A DNA stretch of 64,000 nt from Pseudocitrobacter faecalis (GTDB lineage Bacteria > Pseudomonadota > Gammaproteobacteria > Enterobacterales > Enterobacteriaceae): positions 240,753 through 304,752 of the forward strand of contig QNRL01000003.1 in the NCBI GenBank assembly GCA_003315335.1. The letters are read 5' to 3'. The notes beneath the pieces are model-generated. The model was given only the letters and a program-made list of their open reading frames with translations, was not told where the DNA came from and searched no databases. The translations under genes were made by a program, and so were the position numbers. How positions within the stretch are numbered: the first letter of the stretch is position 1; each line of letters starts with the position of its first letter. This document shows, piece by piece, positions 47,657 to 56,567 of this stretch.

Positions 47657-48493
47657 TTAGCGCAGATCCTTAACCGCCACGTGATCCATGTCATCGAAGA
47701 CCTGGTTCTCACCAACCATTCCCCAGATGAAGGTATACGCTTTGGTACCCACACCAGAGTGAATAGACCAGCTCGGCGAAATCACTGCCTGTTCGTTATG
47801 CATCACGATGTGACGCGTTTCCTGCGGCTGCCCCATCATATGGAACACGCAGGCGTCCTCATCCATATTGAAGTAGAAGTACACTTCCATACGGCGCTCG
47901 TGGGTGTGGCACGGCATGGTGTTCCACAGGTTCCCCGGCGCGAGTTCTGTCAGCCCCATGCTGAGCTGGCAGGTTTCCAGCACATCGGGCACAAAGTATT
48001 TATTGATGGTGCGGCGGTTGCTGGTGAGGTTATCGCCCAGCGTGACCGGAGAAACGTCATCCGGGGTGACTTTTTTGGTCGGATAAGTGGTGTGGGCCGG
48101 TGCGCAGTTATAGTAGAACTTCGCCGGTTTCGCCGTATCGACGCTGGCGAAGACCACTTCTTTTGCCCCTTTCCCAACATACAGCGCATCGCGATGGCCG
48201 ATTTCATAACATTTACCGTCAACGGTAATGGTGCCTGCGCCGCCAATGTTAATCACGCCCAGTTCGCGACGTTCCAGGAAGTAGCTCACGCCCAATTGTT
48301 TGCCCACTTCACCGCCCACGGATACGGTTTTCGCCACCGGCATAATGCCGCCGACAATGATGCGGTCGATGTGGCTGTACACCATGGTGTACTCATCCGC
48401 GACAAACACTTGCTCAACGAGAAATTCGTTGCGCAGGCCCTGCGTGTCCAGCGTTTTTGCATGTTCACTATGAATGCTTTGTCTTACGTCCAC
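47657..48493 (-). CDS. kduI: 5-dehydro-4-deoxy-D-glucuronate isomerase
   Basis: A 278-residue cupin isomerase that converts 5-keto-4-deoxyuronate (DKI) to DKII. The zinc ligands His196, His198, Glu203 ([15 protein letters not shown]) and His245 (SWSIHSG) are visible. Length equals that of E. coli KduI. It is the first gene of kduI-kduD, preceded by a KdgR-type operator and divergent from the second ogl. Confidence 0.98.
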   Translation of the reverse strand: MDVRQSIHSEHAKTLDTQGLRNEFLVEQVFVADEYTMVYSHIDRIIVGGIMPVAKTVSVGGEVGKQLGVSYFLERRELGVINIGGAGTITVDGKCYEIGHRDALYVGKGAKEVVFASVDTAKPAKFYYNCAPAHTTYPTKKVTPDDVSPVTLGDNLTSNRRTINKYFVPDVLETCQLSMGLTELAPGNLWNTMPCHTHERRMEVYFYFNMDEDACVFHMMGQPQETRHIVMHNEQAVISPSWSIHSGVGTKAYTFIWGMVGENQVFDDMDHVAVKDLR

Positions 48494-48597
48494 CGAATGC
48501 CTCCAGAAAATCTGTTGTTCTTTATTAGCGACCTGAAACAGGGTTCCGCTTTGTCAATGAGGTCATCTTATCGCTGATGAAATGGGTTTTCAATTAC

Positions 48598-48618
48598 AAT
48601 TAAAACATCGTTTCACTT
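48598..48618. promoter_or_regulatory. KdgR operator upstream of kduI
   Basis: TAAAACATCGTTTCA (48601-48615), centre 48608, has the AAACATCGTTT core in an A/T-rich setting. A weaker TGAAATGGGTTTTCA follows at 48578-48592, nearer to kduI. Confidence 0.75.
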
Positions 48619-48850
48619 TTTCTGTGTAATATTACTGAAAATGCAAAAGGGATCACGAATATGCCGTTATCCATCCCCGGTGAAAAAATAAAGTCTTTTT
48701 AATTCAGTAAAATATAAACATTGAGAATTAACTGAAATGTGAGAAATATCCGTCAAAAAACAAAGTTCATTTGAAGCGGCATCGCTTTCGATAACCTGAT
48801 CTGGGTTGAATTTACAGCCTTTTCGTACAAAGTGCGCTCACCATCACAAA

Positions 48851-48871
48851 CATTGAAACGTCGTTTTGATA
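48851..48871. promoter_or_regulatory. KdgR operator upstream of the second ogl
   Basis: TTGAAACGTCGTTTTGA holds the perfect inner palindrome AAACG-T-CGTTT, centre 48861. It is 83 bp before the ogl ATG. Between it and the kduI operator (48619-48850) I see no gene; the stretch is the divergent promoter region. Confidence 0.75.
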
Positions 48872-48953
48872 AATTATCACTACATTTTTAAAACGACATC
48901 CACATCGGCCGGTGAGCGTTAAGCCACCATTGCTTGAGAAAAAGGAGTGCAAC

Positions 48954-50129
48954 ATGGCTAAAGGTATGCGGGTAAAACTGAACTATGAGGTCAGCCGCGA
49001 TCCAGACACAGGCGCGGAAGTCACCCGCTTAACCCCACCAGAAGTCACCTGTCATCGTAACTACTTCTATCAGAAGTGCTTTTTCAACGATGGTAGCCAT
49101 CTGCTTTTCGCAGGTGAGTTTGACGGCCACTGGAACTACTACCTGCTGGATGTCGCCAATGCAGAAGCGGTGCAATTAACGGAAGGCGAAGGCGATAACA
49201 CCTTCGGCGGTTTTCTCTCACCGGATGACCAATCGCTCTACTATGTGAAGAACGATCGCACCCTACTGGAAGTGAACCTGAAAACGTTGGTGGAACGGGA
49301 AGTGTATCGCGTGCCGGACGAATGGGTCGGCTACGGTACCTGGGTGTCCAACAGCGACTGCACCAAACTGGTAGGCATTGAGATTGCCAAAAGCGACTGG
49401 ACGCCGCTTAACAGCTGGCAGCTGTTCCACGACTTCTTCCATAAAGGCCCGCACTGCCGTCTGCTGCGCGTTGACCTGCAAACGGGTGAAAGCTCGGTTA
49501 TCCACGAAGAGAAAAACTGGCTCGGCCACCCGATTTATCGCCCGTTTGACGATCATACTGTCGCGTTCTGCCACGAAGGCCCGCACGATCTGGTCGATGC
49601 CCGCATGTGGCTGGTAAACGAAGACGGCAGCAACGTGCGTAAAGTCAAAGAGCATGCGGAAGGTGAAAGCTGCACCCATGAATTCTGGGTACCTAACGGT
49701 TCAGCGCTGGTGTATGTCTCTTATCTGAAGGGTAAGCAGGGTCGCACCATTTATCGTTACAACCCGGACACCGGCGTCAACGAAGCGCTGATGCAGATGC
49801 CAGCCTGTTCGCATCTGATGAGCAACTTCGACGGTACGCTGCTGGTCGGTGACGGTTCCGGTACGCCGGTCGATGTGAAAGACACCAGCGGCTACACCAT
49901 CGACAACGATCCCTATTTATACGGTTTCGACGTGGCGAAAAAAGCGTACTTCCGCATCGCGCGTCATGACACCTCCTGGGCGACGGTACAAAACAGCCGC
50001 CAGGTCACGCATCCGCACCCTTCTTTCCTGCCACACGATGGCGCGGTGTTGTTCAGTTCCGACAAAGACGGTAAACCGGCGCTTTATATCGCCAAACTTC
50101 CGACACAGCGTGATTTTATTCAGGCCTGA
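48954..50129 (+). CDS. ogl: Oligogalacturonate lyase, copy 2
   Basis: A 391-residue PL22 lyase, the usual length for Ogl. The residues of the metal pocket described for the Yersinia enzyme fall at the same numbers: Gln350, His353 and His355 (QVTHPHP), with the other His in ACSHLMSN and the catalytic His in CTHEFW. The ATG at 48954 follows AAAGGAG. Unlike copy 1 it has an insert near VDVKDTSGYTIDND and the C-terminal tail PTQRDFIQA. It has its own promoter, operator and terminator, so the two copies can be expressed differently. Confidence 0.95.
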   Translation: MAKGMRVKLNYEVSRDPDTGAEVTRLTPPEVTCHRNYFYQKCFFNDGSHLLFAGEFDGHWNYYLLDVANAEAVQLTEGEGDNTFGGFLSPDDQSLYYVKNDRTLLEVNLKTLVEREVYRVPDEWVGYGTWVSNSDCTKLVGIEIAKSDWTPLNSWQLFHDFFHKGPHCRLLRVDLQTGESSVIHEEKNWLGHPIYRPFDDHTVAFCHEGPHDLVDARMWLVNEDGSNVRKVKEHAEGESCTHEFWVPNGSALVYVSYLKGKQGRTIYRYNPDTGVNEALMQMPACSHLMSNFDGTLLVGDGSGTPVDVKDTSGYTIDNDPYLYGFDVAKKAYFRIARHDTSWATVQNSRQVTHPHPSFLPHDGAVLFSSDKDGKPALYIAKLPTQRDFIQA

Positions 50130-50190
50130 ATGGCTGAATATAAAGTATGAGTGACTGAGTGTTTGATGTAGTGTTTCTGTAACTGGCCTT

Positions 50191-50216
50191 GCCCTCCTTT
50201 ATGGGGGGCTTTTTTT
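50191..50216 (+). terminator. Intrinsic terminator after ogl copy 2
   Basis: GCCCTCC (50191-50197) pairs with GGGGGGC (50203-50209), one G-T pair, then seven T. Confidence 0.88.
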
Positions 50217-50264
50217 ATCTGCCGTTTATATTAGAAATATGATTACAGGAAAAAAAGAAAACAG

Positions 50265-50290
50265 AAAAACCCGGCTAACTACGCCGGGTT
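50265..50290 (-). terminator. Intrinsic terminator after kdgM
   Basis: Minus-strand stem AACCCGGC/GCCGGGTT with a 7-nt loop, followed by five T. Confidence 0.88.
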
Positions 50291-50312
50291 AATAACGAGG
50301 TGGAAGAATTAA

Positions 50313-51008
50313 TTAGAAGGTATATGCCACACCGACACGGAAACGCGTCTGGCGATCGTTACGGTCATTCACACCCACGTTACCCACTTCACCATACGGT
50401 GCCCAGTTTTTATCCCAACGATAAGCCAGCTTAACGTTATATTCCTGAGAATATGGTTTGTTATTATTACGCGCGGTACCTTCGCTGCTGCGTGCATACA
50501 CATAGTTCAGCTCGGTACGCCAGTCGCCGAATACATAACCCGCCCAGGCGTCGCCACGGTTGACTTTGTCATCGTCCTTACCGGCATTTGAAGGATAGCG
50601 TGTGTAATCATAACGATAACGCGCGGCAACATAAAAACCACTGTCGAAGCTGTACTGAACCCGCAGGTTCGGTTTGTAAATAGAGCGGCTATCATTACTT
50701 TCAATATTGAACCCCGGCGTTACCGAGAAATTCTTATTGGCTTTCCACTGCCAGCTAATACTCTCTTCATGACCATTACCGATAAAATCCGCATACGGCT
50801 TATCGGTATTATCCCCCCCCGACTTCCATTTAGCTTCAACAGAGAAACCAAAGCCATTTGCAAAACGATGTGAAACAGAAACACGGTCGGCGTTAGTTTT
50901 ATCAGTTTTACCACCATCAATAAATTCGTGACGTAAATCGACAGTTACCGCTGATGCAGCAAAAGATGCTCCACACAATACAGCCAGGGCCAGAGTTTTT
51001 TTCAACAT
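50313..51008 (-). CDS. kdgM: Oligogalacturonate-specific porin KdgM family
   Basis: A 231-residue outer-membrane beta-barrel. The signal peptide MLKKTLALAVLCGASFAASA is followed by VTVDLRHEFID, the KdgM-family start. Alternating residues, many Arg/Lys in strands (typical for acidic-sugar porins) and a terminal Phe (GVAYTF) support a 12-strand monomeric pore. It would bring oligogalacturonides into the periplasm for TogB. It is transcribed convergently with the second ogl. Confidence 0.93.
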   Translation of the reverse strand: MLKKTLALAVLCGASFAASAVTVDLRHEFIDGGKTDKTNADRVSVSHRFANGFGFSVEAKWKSGGDNTDKPYADFIGNGHEESISWQWKANKNFSVTPGFNIESNDSRSIYKPNLRVQYSFDSGFYVAARYRYDYTRYPSNAGKDDDKVNRGDAWAGYVFGDWRTELNYVYARSSEGTARNNNKPYSQEYNVKLAYRWDKNWAPYGEVGNVGVNDRNDRQTRFRVGVAYTF

Positions 51009-51020
51009 TTGCTATCCCTC

Positions 51021-51041
51021 AATTGAAATCATGTTTCGTTT
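51021..51041. promoter_or_regulatory. KdgR operator upstream of kdgM
   Basis: GAAATCATGTTTC (51025-51037) within AATTGAAATCATGTTTCGTT lies 13 bp before the kdgM start codon. It may therefore block elongation or the promoter. Confidence 0.75.
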
Positions 51042-51171
51042 TTATGGAATTGCATTTTATTTTTTTAACGCATGTATTTTAGTGATCAGGATCGTAATTA
51101 TTTGTTTCAAAAAATACGGCACGAAATGGCGTGATCGGCTTCAATAAAAAGATGTCAAAACACAATAAATA

Positions 51172-51187
51172 TGCGATGCACATCACA
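51172..51187. promoter_or_regulatory. Candidate CRP site upstream of kdgM
   Basis: TGCGATGCACATCACA matches TGTGA-N6-TCACA with one mismatch. It is about 165 bp upstream of kdgM, in keeping with CRP control of pectin genes. Confidence 0.55.
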
Positions 51188-51491
51188 CGCACTTCATTTT
51201 TCACACATAATCCGCTAAAACGTCTGTTTTTAATGATCCATATAAATCAACAAGTTAAGGATGCATTAAAAAATAAAATAACCAGGGTTATTTTATTTCA
51301 TCAAATAATAAGGATTTTATTAATGTGTTTTTATAGAATTAACTCAGCGCAAACCATGACAAGCGACGACAAAAGTGTAAGCAAAAAGCCTTTCGTTACG
51401 TCATTTGCATTAGCATTAAAACGGGGGATAAAAAGGGATTAACTCATGGTAATCTTAACGCTACCGGGGGTTTTAGTAGCGTTGTACGAGA
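51188..51491. other. AT-rich intergenic region between kdgM and yqeF
   Basis: No gene is supported. A 103-codon frame (51131-51442) has low-complexity, AT-driven composition and covers the CRP site. A stem AACGCTAC/GTAGCGTT (51457-51483) lies just after yqeF but has no T-run, so its role as terminator is doubtful. Confidence 0.5.
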
Positions 51492-52685
51492 TTATGCAGC
51501 AGGCAAATCACGTTCCACGGCCAGCGCCACGCCCTGACCGCCGCCAATGCACAGCGTCGCCAGGCCTTTACGGGCATCGCGTTTCATCATTTCGTGAACC
51601 AGAGACACCAGAATTCGGCAGCCGGACGCGCCAATAGGATGGCCTAAGGCGATAGCGCCGCCGTTCACATTCACTTTCTGCTCATCCCACTCCAGCATCT
51701 TGCCAACAGAAATCGCCTGCGCGGCAAACGCTTCATTGGCTTCAATAAGATCGACATCGTTCAGTTGCCAGCCCGCACGCTCCAGACAACGACGGGTGGC
51801 GTACACCGGCGCGATACCCATCAACGCGGGATCGACGCCGACGCTGGCAAATGCGCGGATACGCGCCAGGATGGGTAAATTAAGCTCCAGCGCTTTGCTT
51901 TCGCTCATCATTAACACCGCCGCTGCGCCATCGTTGATCGACGACGCGTTCCCGGCAGTGACGGATCCAAGCTGATCGAATGCCGGGGTGAGGCGCGCCA
52001 GTCCTTCCGCGCTGGGATCGGTTTGCGGCTGCTCATCCGTTTCGACACGCAGCGTTTCCCCGTTCGGCTGGGCGTTCACTACCGGAACAATTTCATCGCG
52101 AAAGCGACCGGAATCGATAGCCTTACGCGCCTTGTGTTGTGAACTTAGCGCCCAGGCATCTTGTTGTTCACGGCTGATGCCATATTCGCGCGCCAGATTC
52201 TCCGCCGTCACGCCCATATGATAATCGTTAAACGCATCCCATAATCCGTCGTGCACCAGGCTATCAATTAGCTGACTGTTACCCAACTGCGCACCGGTGC
52301 GGCTATCGGTCAGAACGTGCGGCGCGCGGCTCATATTCTCCTGGCCGCCCGCGATCACCACATCCGCTTCACCACACTGAATGGCCTGGGTCGCCAGATG
52401 CAGCGCTTTCAGGCCCGAGCCACAAACATCGTTGATCGTAATAGCAGAAACCGTATTGGGCAGGCCGCCTTTAATTGCCGACTGGCGCGCAGGATTTTGC
52501 CCGGTACCCGCCGTCAGCACCTGACCAATAATCACTTCATCAATAACATGCGGTTCAATTCCGCTGCGTTCGACCAGCGCATTGATCACCAGGCTACCCA
52601 GTTCGACAGCCGAATGGCGGGAGAGCGCCCCCTGGAAGCAGCCGATGGGTGTACGGACTGCACCTACGATAACGACATCTTTCAT
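51492..52685 (-). CDS. yqeF: Acetyl-CoA acetyltransferase YqeF (thiolase)
   Basis: A 397-residue thiolase II. Cys88 (NDVCGSGLKA) is the acyl-carrying nucleophile; the base pair is His in GGAIALGHPIGASG and Cys in TLCIGGGQG. It would interconvert two acetyl-CoA and acetoacetyl-CoA. E. coli YqeF is a predicted thiolase with no settled pathway. It lies between kdgM and a LysR-type regulator; in E. coli it is next to kduI, so ogl-kdgM are an insertion relative to E. coli. Confidence 0.96.
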   Translation of the reverse strand: MKDVVIVGAVRTPIGCFQGALSRHSAVELGSLVINALVERSGIEPHVIDEVIIGQVLTAGTGQNPARQSAIKGGLPNTVSAITINDVCGSGLKALHLATQAIQCGEADVVIAGGQENMSRAPHVLTDSRTGAQLGNSQLIDSLVHDGLWDAFNDYHMGVTAENLAREYGISREQQDAWALSSQHKARKAIDSGRFRDEIVPVVNAQPNGETLRVETDEQPQTDPSAEGLARLTPAFDQLGSVTAGNASSINDGAAAVLMMSESKALELNLPILARIRAFASVGVDPALMGIAPVYATRRCLERAGWQLNDVDLIEANEAFAAQAISVGKMLEWDEQKVNVNGGAIALGHPIGASGCRILVSLVHEMMKRDARKGLATLCIGGGQGVALAVERDLPAA

Positions 52686-52785
52686 CTCTACCTCAGCGCA
52701 AAATAACCAGGCTATAGTAGATGATTGTTATCAACTTTTATCGTAATTGTTTAAAAAAAGTGAGATTTATCACAAAGGTTTTCCG

Positions 52786-53655
52786 TTACGCTGACACCTG
52801 TTGCAGATACGCTTTGACCCAGCTTCCAGCCGCGCCCGGCGGCGCGCTTTTATTCCACAGCAAATCGATAGAAACGGCGATCGGCCAGCCGGGAAGTGTC
52901 AGCATGGTTAACGGCGCGGAACCGGAAAACTCCTCCACTAACGCACAGGGCAACACACACCAGCCGAAGCCCTGAGCGGCCATGCTCATCAACATCAGAT
53001 AGTTAGGTGCAGACCACACCGGGCCGCGCGCAGGCGTGGGGCGATTTTCGAGATAAGTATTCAGCCGCAATTCGCGCCAGGTATGCAGTTGATCCCACTC
53101 GACGCTGGGCTGCGCGGTTAACGGGTGATCGAGGGAAACGTAAATAGCCATGTGCGTCTGCATCGGCAGACGAGTATGTCCAATATTGGTGGGATAACTT
53201 TCCCGTGCCTCAATCAGCCCCACCTGCGCGCGTCCTTTTTGCAGCAAATCAATAACATCGTCGTCTTCACCGACCAGACATTCAAACTCTGTATGTGGAA
53301 AACGGCGGTCAAACTGCACCATCAGCTTTTCCAGCACATCAGGGTGGAGCGTATCCGACAACACAAATGCCAGCCGCGCTTCCGTTTCGCTGCTCAGGGC
53401 CACCGCCAGTTCATCCAGCCGCTCACTGGCGGCCAGAATCGCCTGCACGTAACTCAGTACACGCTGGCCTTCGGGCGTTAACACCGGCTGGCGTGACGAA
53501 CGATCGAACAACGTCACGCCGAGATCGGCTTCAAGATTGGCAATCGCGGTGCTGATGGTGGACTGGCTTTTCCGTAAGCGCCGCGCGGCAGCTGAAAACG
53601 AACCGCTGTCGACGGTTTCGACAAATGCGGTAAGGGCTTCGGGTGAATAGCGCAT
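52786..53655 (-). CDS. LysR-type transcriptional regulator divergent from the PACE efflux gene
   Basis: A 289-residue LysR-type protein. The winged HTH (SPEALTAFVETVDSGSFSAA... SQSTISTAIANLE) is at residues 4-46, followed by an effector-binding domain. It is divergent from the PACE gene with 94 bp between start codons, an arrangement known for AceR-AceI, so it probably controls that efflux gene. E. coli K-12 has no such pair here. The inducer is not known. Confidence 0.88.
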   Translation of the reverse strand: MRYSPEALTAFVETVDSGSFSAAARRLRKSQSTISTAIANLEADLGVTLFDRSSRQPVLTPEGQRVLSYVQAILAASERLDELAVALSSETEARLAFVLSDTLHPDVLEKLMVQFDRRFPHTEFECLVGEDDDVIDLLQKGRAQVGLIEARESYPTNIGHTRLPMQTHMAIYVSLDHPLTAQPSVEWDQLHTWRELRLNTYLENRPTPARGPVWSAPNYLMLMSMAAQGFGWCVLPCALVEEFSGSAPLTMLTLPGWPIAVSIDLLWNKSAPPGAAGSWVKAYLQQVSA

Positions 53656-53749
53656 AATCTATCTACTTTATCGATGGAATCTATCTTTTACTTATCACAT
53701 TTATCCATAAAATGCCCAGCAATAGAGAGAACAACCAGAGGTAATTGAG

Positions 53750-54214
53750 ATGCAACACGACAACCTTCACCGCAGAAAGCTGCCGGAGCGCATTTTCCAC
53801 GCCGTGTGCTTTGAAGGCATCGCCACGGCGATCCTCGCCCCGACCGCCGCATACCTGATGCAACGCTCGGTGCTCGAAATGGGTGGGTTAACCATTATTC
53901 TCGCCACTACAGCGATGGTGTGGAATATCATCTATAACGCCATTTTTGACCGCCTGTGGCCGGTGACGCGCGTCACCCGTACGGCGAAAATCCGCGCCTT
54001 CCACGCGCTGGGATTTGAGTGTGGCTTTATCGTGATTGGGGTGAGCATTGTATCGGTGGTGCTTGGCGTGACCCTGATGCAGGCGCTAACGCTGGAGATT
54101 GGTTTCTTCCTGTTCTTCCTGCCCTACACCATGCTCTATAACTGGGTGTATGACATGCTGCGCGAGCGCGTGATGAAGCGCCGTGTGCAACGGGCGATGG
54201 ATTGTGCGCGCTGA
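53750..54214 (+). CDS. PACE-family multidrug/biocide efflux transporter
   Basis: A 154-residue membrane protein with four helices in two bacterial transmembrane pair (BTP) repeats: RIFHAVCFEG (near 14-23) and RAFHALGFECG (near 82-92). The glutamate in the first motif (Glu22) corresponds to the essential Glu15 of AceI. The family exports chlorhexidine, proflavine or polyamines by proton antiport. AGAGG precedes the ATG. The substrate here is not predictable. Confidence 0.88.
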   Translation: MQHDNLHRRKLPERIFHAVCFEGIATAILAPTAAYLMQRSVLEMGGLTIILATTAMVWNIIYNAIFDRLWPVTRVTRTAKIRAFHALGFECGFIVIGVSIVSVVLGVTLMQALTLEIGFFLFFLPYTMLYNWVYDMLRERVMKRRVQRAMDCAR

Positions 54215-54216
54215 TG

Positions 54217-54309
54217 CCCTCACCCCGGCCCTCTCTCACAGGGAGAGGGTGAGTTACGTATATGCACAATCTGTCCCCTCTCCCTCTGGGAGAGGGTTAG
54301 GGTGAGGGG
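54217..54309. repeat. Intergenic palindromic repeat, copy 4
   Basis: CCCTCACCCCGGCCCTCTC at the left and GGGAGAGGGTTAGGGTGAGGGG at the right are the family arms; the centre carries a second pair of palindromic halves and GCACAATCTGTC. It begins 3 bp after the PACE gene stop, between it and yqeG. Confidence 0.85.
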
Positions 54310-54393
54310 TAAAAGTATTCATAACCACCACGAATCATAATTATGGTAAATTACGCTCCATTTTGTATGTTCCATGGTTATTAAATTCGCATA

Positions 54394-55623
54394 ATGTCTA
54401 AAATTTGGTCAAAAGAAGAGACGCTCTGGAGCTTTGCCCTGTACGGCACTGCTGTAGGCGCCGGTACCCTGTTCCTGCCAATCCAGTTAGGATCCGCAGG
54501 GGCCGTGGTACTGTTTGTTACCGCGCTGGTCGCGTGGCCGCTGACCTACTGGCCGCATCGCGCCCTGTGTCAGTTTATCCTCTCCTCCAACACGCCTGCG
54601 GGTGTCGGGATAACCGGCGCAGTCAGCCACTACTACGGCAAAAAAATTGGCAATCTCATCACCGCGCTCTATTTCCTGGCGTTTTTTGTGGTGATTCTGA
54701 TTTACGCCGTCGCCATCACCAACTCCATCACCGAACAGATAGCCAAGCATATGCCGGTCGATCTGACGGTACGCGTGCTGGTGAGCCTTGGCGTGGTATT
54801 GCTGCTGAACGTGATTTTCCTTGCCGGTCGCCAGGCCACCATCAAAGTGATGGGCTTCCTGGTGTTCCCCCTGATTGCCTACTTCCTGTTTTTGTCGATT
54901 TACCTGACAGGCAGCTGGCAGCCCGCACTACTCACCGGGCAAATGGAAGTGACGCCGCACACGCTGCACCAGGTGTGGTTATCCATCCCCGTGATGGTTT
55001 TCGCTTTTAGCCATACGCCAATTATCTCTACCTTCGCTATCGACCGTAGAGAGAAATATGGCGAGCTCGCGATGGGTAAATGCAAAAAAATCATGAAGGT
55101 CGCGTATCTGATTATCTGCCTGAGCGTGCTGTTCTTTGTCTTTAGCTGCCTGCTCTCCATTCCGGTGGATTACATCAATACCGCCAAAGATCAGGGCGTG
55201 ACGATTCTCTCAGCACTGTCGATGATGCCCAACTCACCCAACTGGTTGTCCGTATCCGGCATTATTGTGGCGATTGTGGCGATGTCGAAATCGTTCCTCG
55301 GCACCTACTTTGGCGTCATTGAAGGCGCGAGCGAGATGGTAAAAGCGTCTCTCAATCAGGTTGGCGTGCGTAAAAGCCGTTCGTTTAACCGCATGATGTC
55401 AATTCTGCTGGTCTCTACCCTGACCTTCATCGTTTGCTGCATCAACCCGAACGCTATTTCGATGATCTACGCGATAAGCGGCCCGCTGATTGCCATGATT
55501 CTGTTTATCATGCCGACGCTGTCTACCTATCTTATCCCATCGCTGAAGCCGTACCGTTCTGTCGGCAGCCTGATTACGCTGATTGTGGGTATACTCTGCG
55601 TCTCAGTGATGTTCCTCGGTTAA
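54394..55623 (+). CDS. yqeG: HAAAP-family amino acid permease YqeG
   Basis: A 409-residue inner-membrane transporter with 11 membrane segments, of the hydroxy/aromatic amino acid permease (SdaC/TdcC) family. MSKIWSKEETLWSFALYGTAVGAGTLFLP is the N-terminal helix with the GAGTLFLP motif. Serine or threonine is a likely substrate by family; the E. coli protein is not fully defined. It ends the conserved backbone; the APE cluster begins 221 bp after it. Confidence 0.95.
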   Translation: MSKIWSKEETLWSFALYGTAVGAGTLFLPIQLGSAGAVVLFVTALVAWPLTYWPHRALCQFILSSNTPAGVGITGAVSHYYGKKIGNLITALYFLAFFVVILIYAVAITNSITEQIAKHMPVDLTVRVLVSLGVVLLLNVIFLAGRQATIKVMGFLVFPLIAYFLFLSIYLTGSWQPALLTGQMEVTPHTLHQVWLSIPVMVFAFSHTPIISTFAIDRREKYGELAMGKCKKIMKVAYLIICLSVLFFVFSCLLSIPVDYINTAKDQGVTILSALSMMPNSPNWLSVSGIIVAIVAMSKSFLGTYFGVIEGASEMVKASLNQVGVRKSRSFNRMMSILLVSTLTFIVCCINPNAISMIYAISGPLIAMILFIMPTLSTYLIPSLKPYRSVGSLITLIVGILCVSVMFLG

Positions 55624-55630
55624 CGCCGTT

Positions 55631-55656
55631 AGCAGGGCAGTTCTGGCTGCCCTGTT
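55631..55656 (+). terminator. Stem-loop after yqeG
   Basis: AGCAGGGCAG pairs with CTGCCCTGTT around TTCTGG. The downstream T content is low, so termination may be partial. Confidence 0.55.
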
Positions 55657-55844
55657 ATCCCGTTTGAAACAAATGATGAGCAAAAATCAGTTTGTTCCGC
55701 ATGACTAAAATGCATTTTTTTTGTAAAGTCCCCACTATTTTGTAGAAGATAGATAAGAAATACCCTGGTCGTTAAAATAACGCGATCGCGGCATTACGCC
55801 CGGCGTATTTTAAGTACGTTTTTTTCCCCCGCGGACGCGCGTTA

Positions 55845-56567
55845 ATGAAATTAGCATTCAATATTATCGACTGGATCGCCCGCGCGCCTGGACTGGGCGA
55901 GACCGAGCAGTGGCTATCATGGGCGCAATCGCCTTATGCCATTGATCCTGCCAGCCCGCAGGCGAAACTGGTTGAATTGCCGATGATGACCGCGCGTCGT
56001 CTGAGTTCAGGTAGCAAGCTGGCCGTAGAGTGTGGCCTTACCCTGCTGCGCCGTCATGCCATTGATGCCGTGCTCTACACCAGCCGCCACGGTGAGCTGG
56101 AGCGTAATTACCGTATCCTTAGGGCGCTGGCGAGTGATGAGGCTATTTCGCCGACCGATTTCGCGATGTCAGTGCATAACGCGGCGGTCGGAAATCTGAC
56201 TATCGCCGCAAAGCAGCCGATTGTCTCCTCATCGCTCACCGCGGGGCGCGACACATTCCTGCAAGGTTTATGCGAGGTGATGTGCCTGCTGCAGGCGGGC
56301 CACCGGCGTATTTTAATGGTCGATTTTGACGGTGCGCTGCCAGACTTTTACCGCGATCGACTGCCCGCACAGATGCCAGCCTGGGCCTTTGCGACGGCGC
56401 TGGTCATCGAAGCGGGTGACCAGGTTCAGTGCATCACCGAGCCAGGTGGAACAAAAGAAGAGCCCGCGCTGCCGCAAAGCCTGCAATTTTTACAGAATTA
56501 CCTGGGCCACACAGCCCATTTCGTCCTTGAAGGCGAACGATTACGCTGGCGCTGGAGCCAGAAATGA
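55845..56567 (+). CDS. apeC: Ketosynthase chain-length-factor-like protein ApeC
   Basis: A 240-residue protein equal to the N-terminal half of a beta-ketoacyl synthase. Where a ketosynthase would have its active-site Cys, the sequence reads SSSLTAGRDTFLQG, so it cannot condense by itself. In aryl polyene clusters ApeC pairs with the ketosynthase ApeO as a chain-length-factor-like partner. It is first in the cluster here, 221 bp after yqeG; the upstream DNA (55657-55844) is likely the promoter. The RBS is weak (GCGGAC). It overlaps apeD by 4 bp (ATGA). Confidence 0.85.
   Translation: MKLAFNIIDWIARAPGLGETEQWLSWAQSPYAIDPASPQAKLVELPMMTARRLSSGSKLAVECGLTLLRRHAIDAVLYTSRHGELERNYRILRALASDEAISPTDFAMSVHNAAVGNLTIAAKQPIVSSSLTAGRDTFLQGLCEVMCLLQAGHRRILMVDFDGALPDFYRDRLPAQMPAWAFATALVIEAGDQVQCITEPGGTKEEPALPQSLQFLQNYLGHTAHFVLEGERLRWRWSQK

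Noticed and set aside
51131-51442. A 103-codon plus-strand frame between kdgM and yqeF
   Set aside because: AT-driven composition, no recognisable domain, and it covers the likely promoter and CRP site of kdgM.
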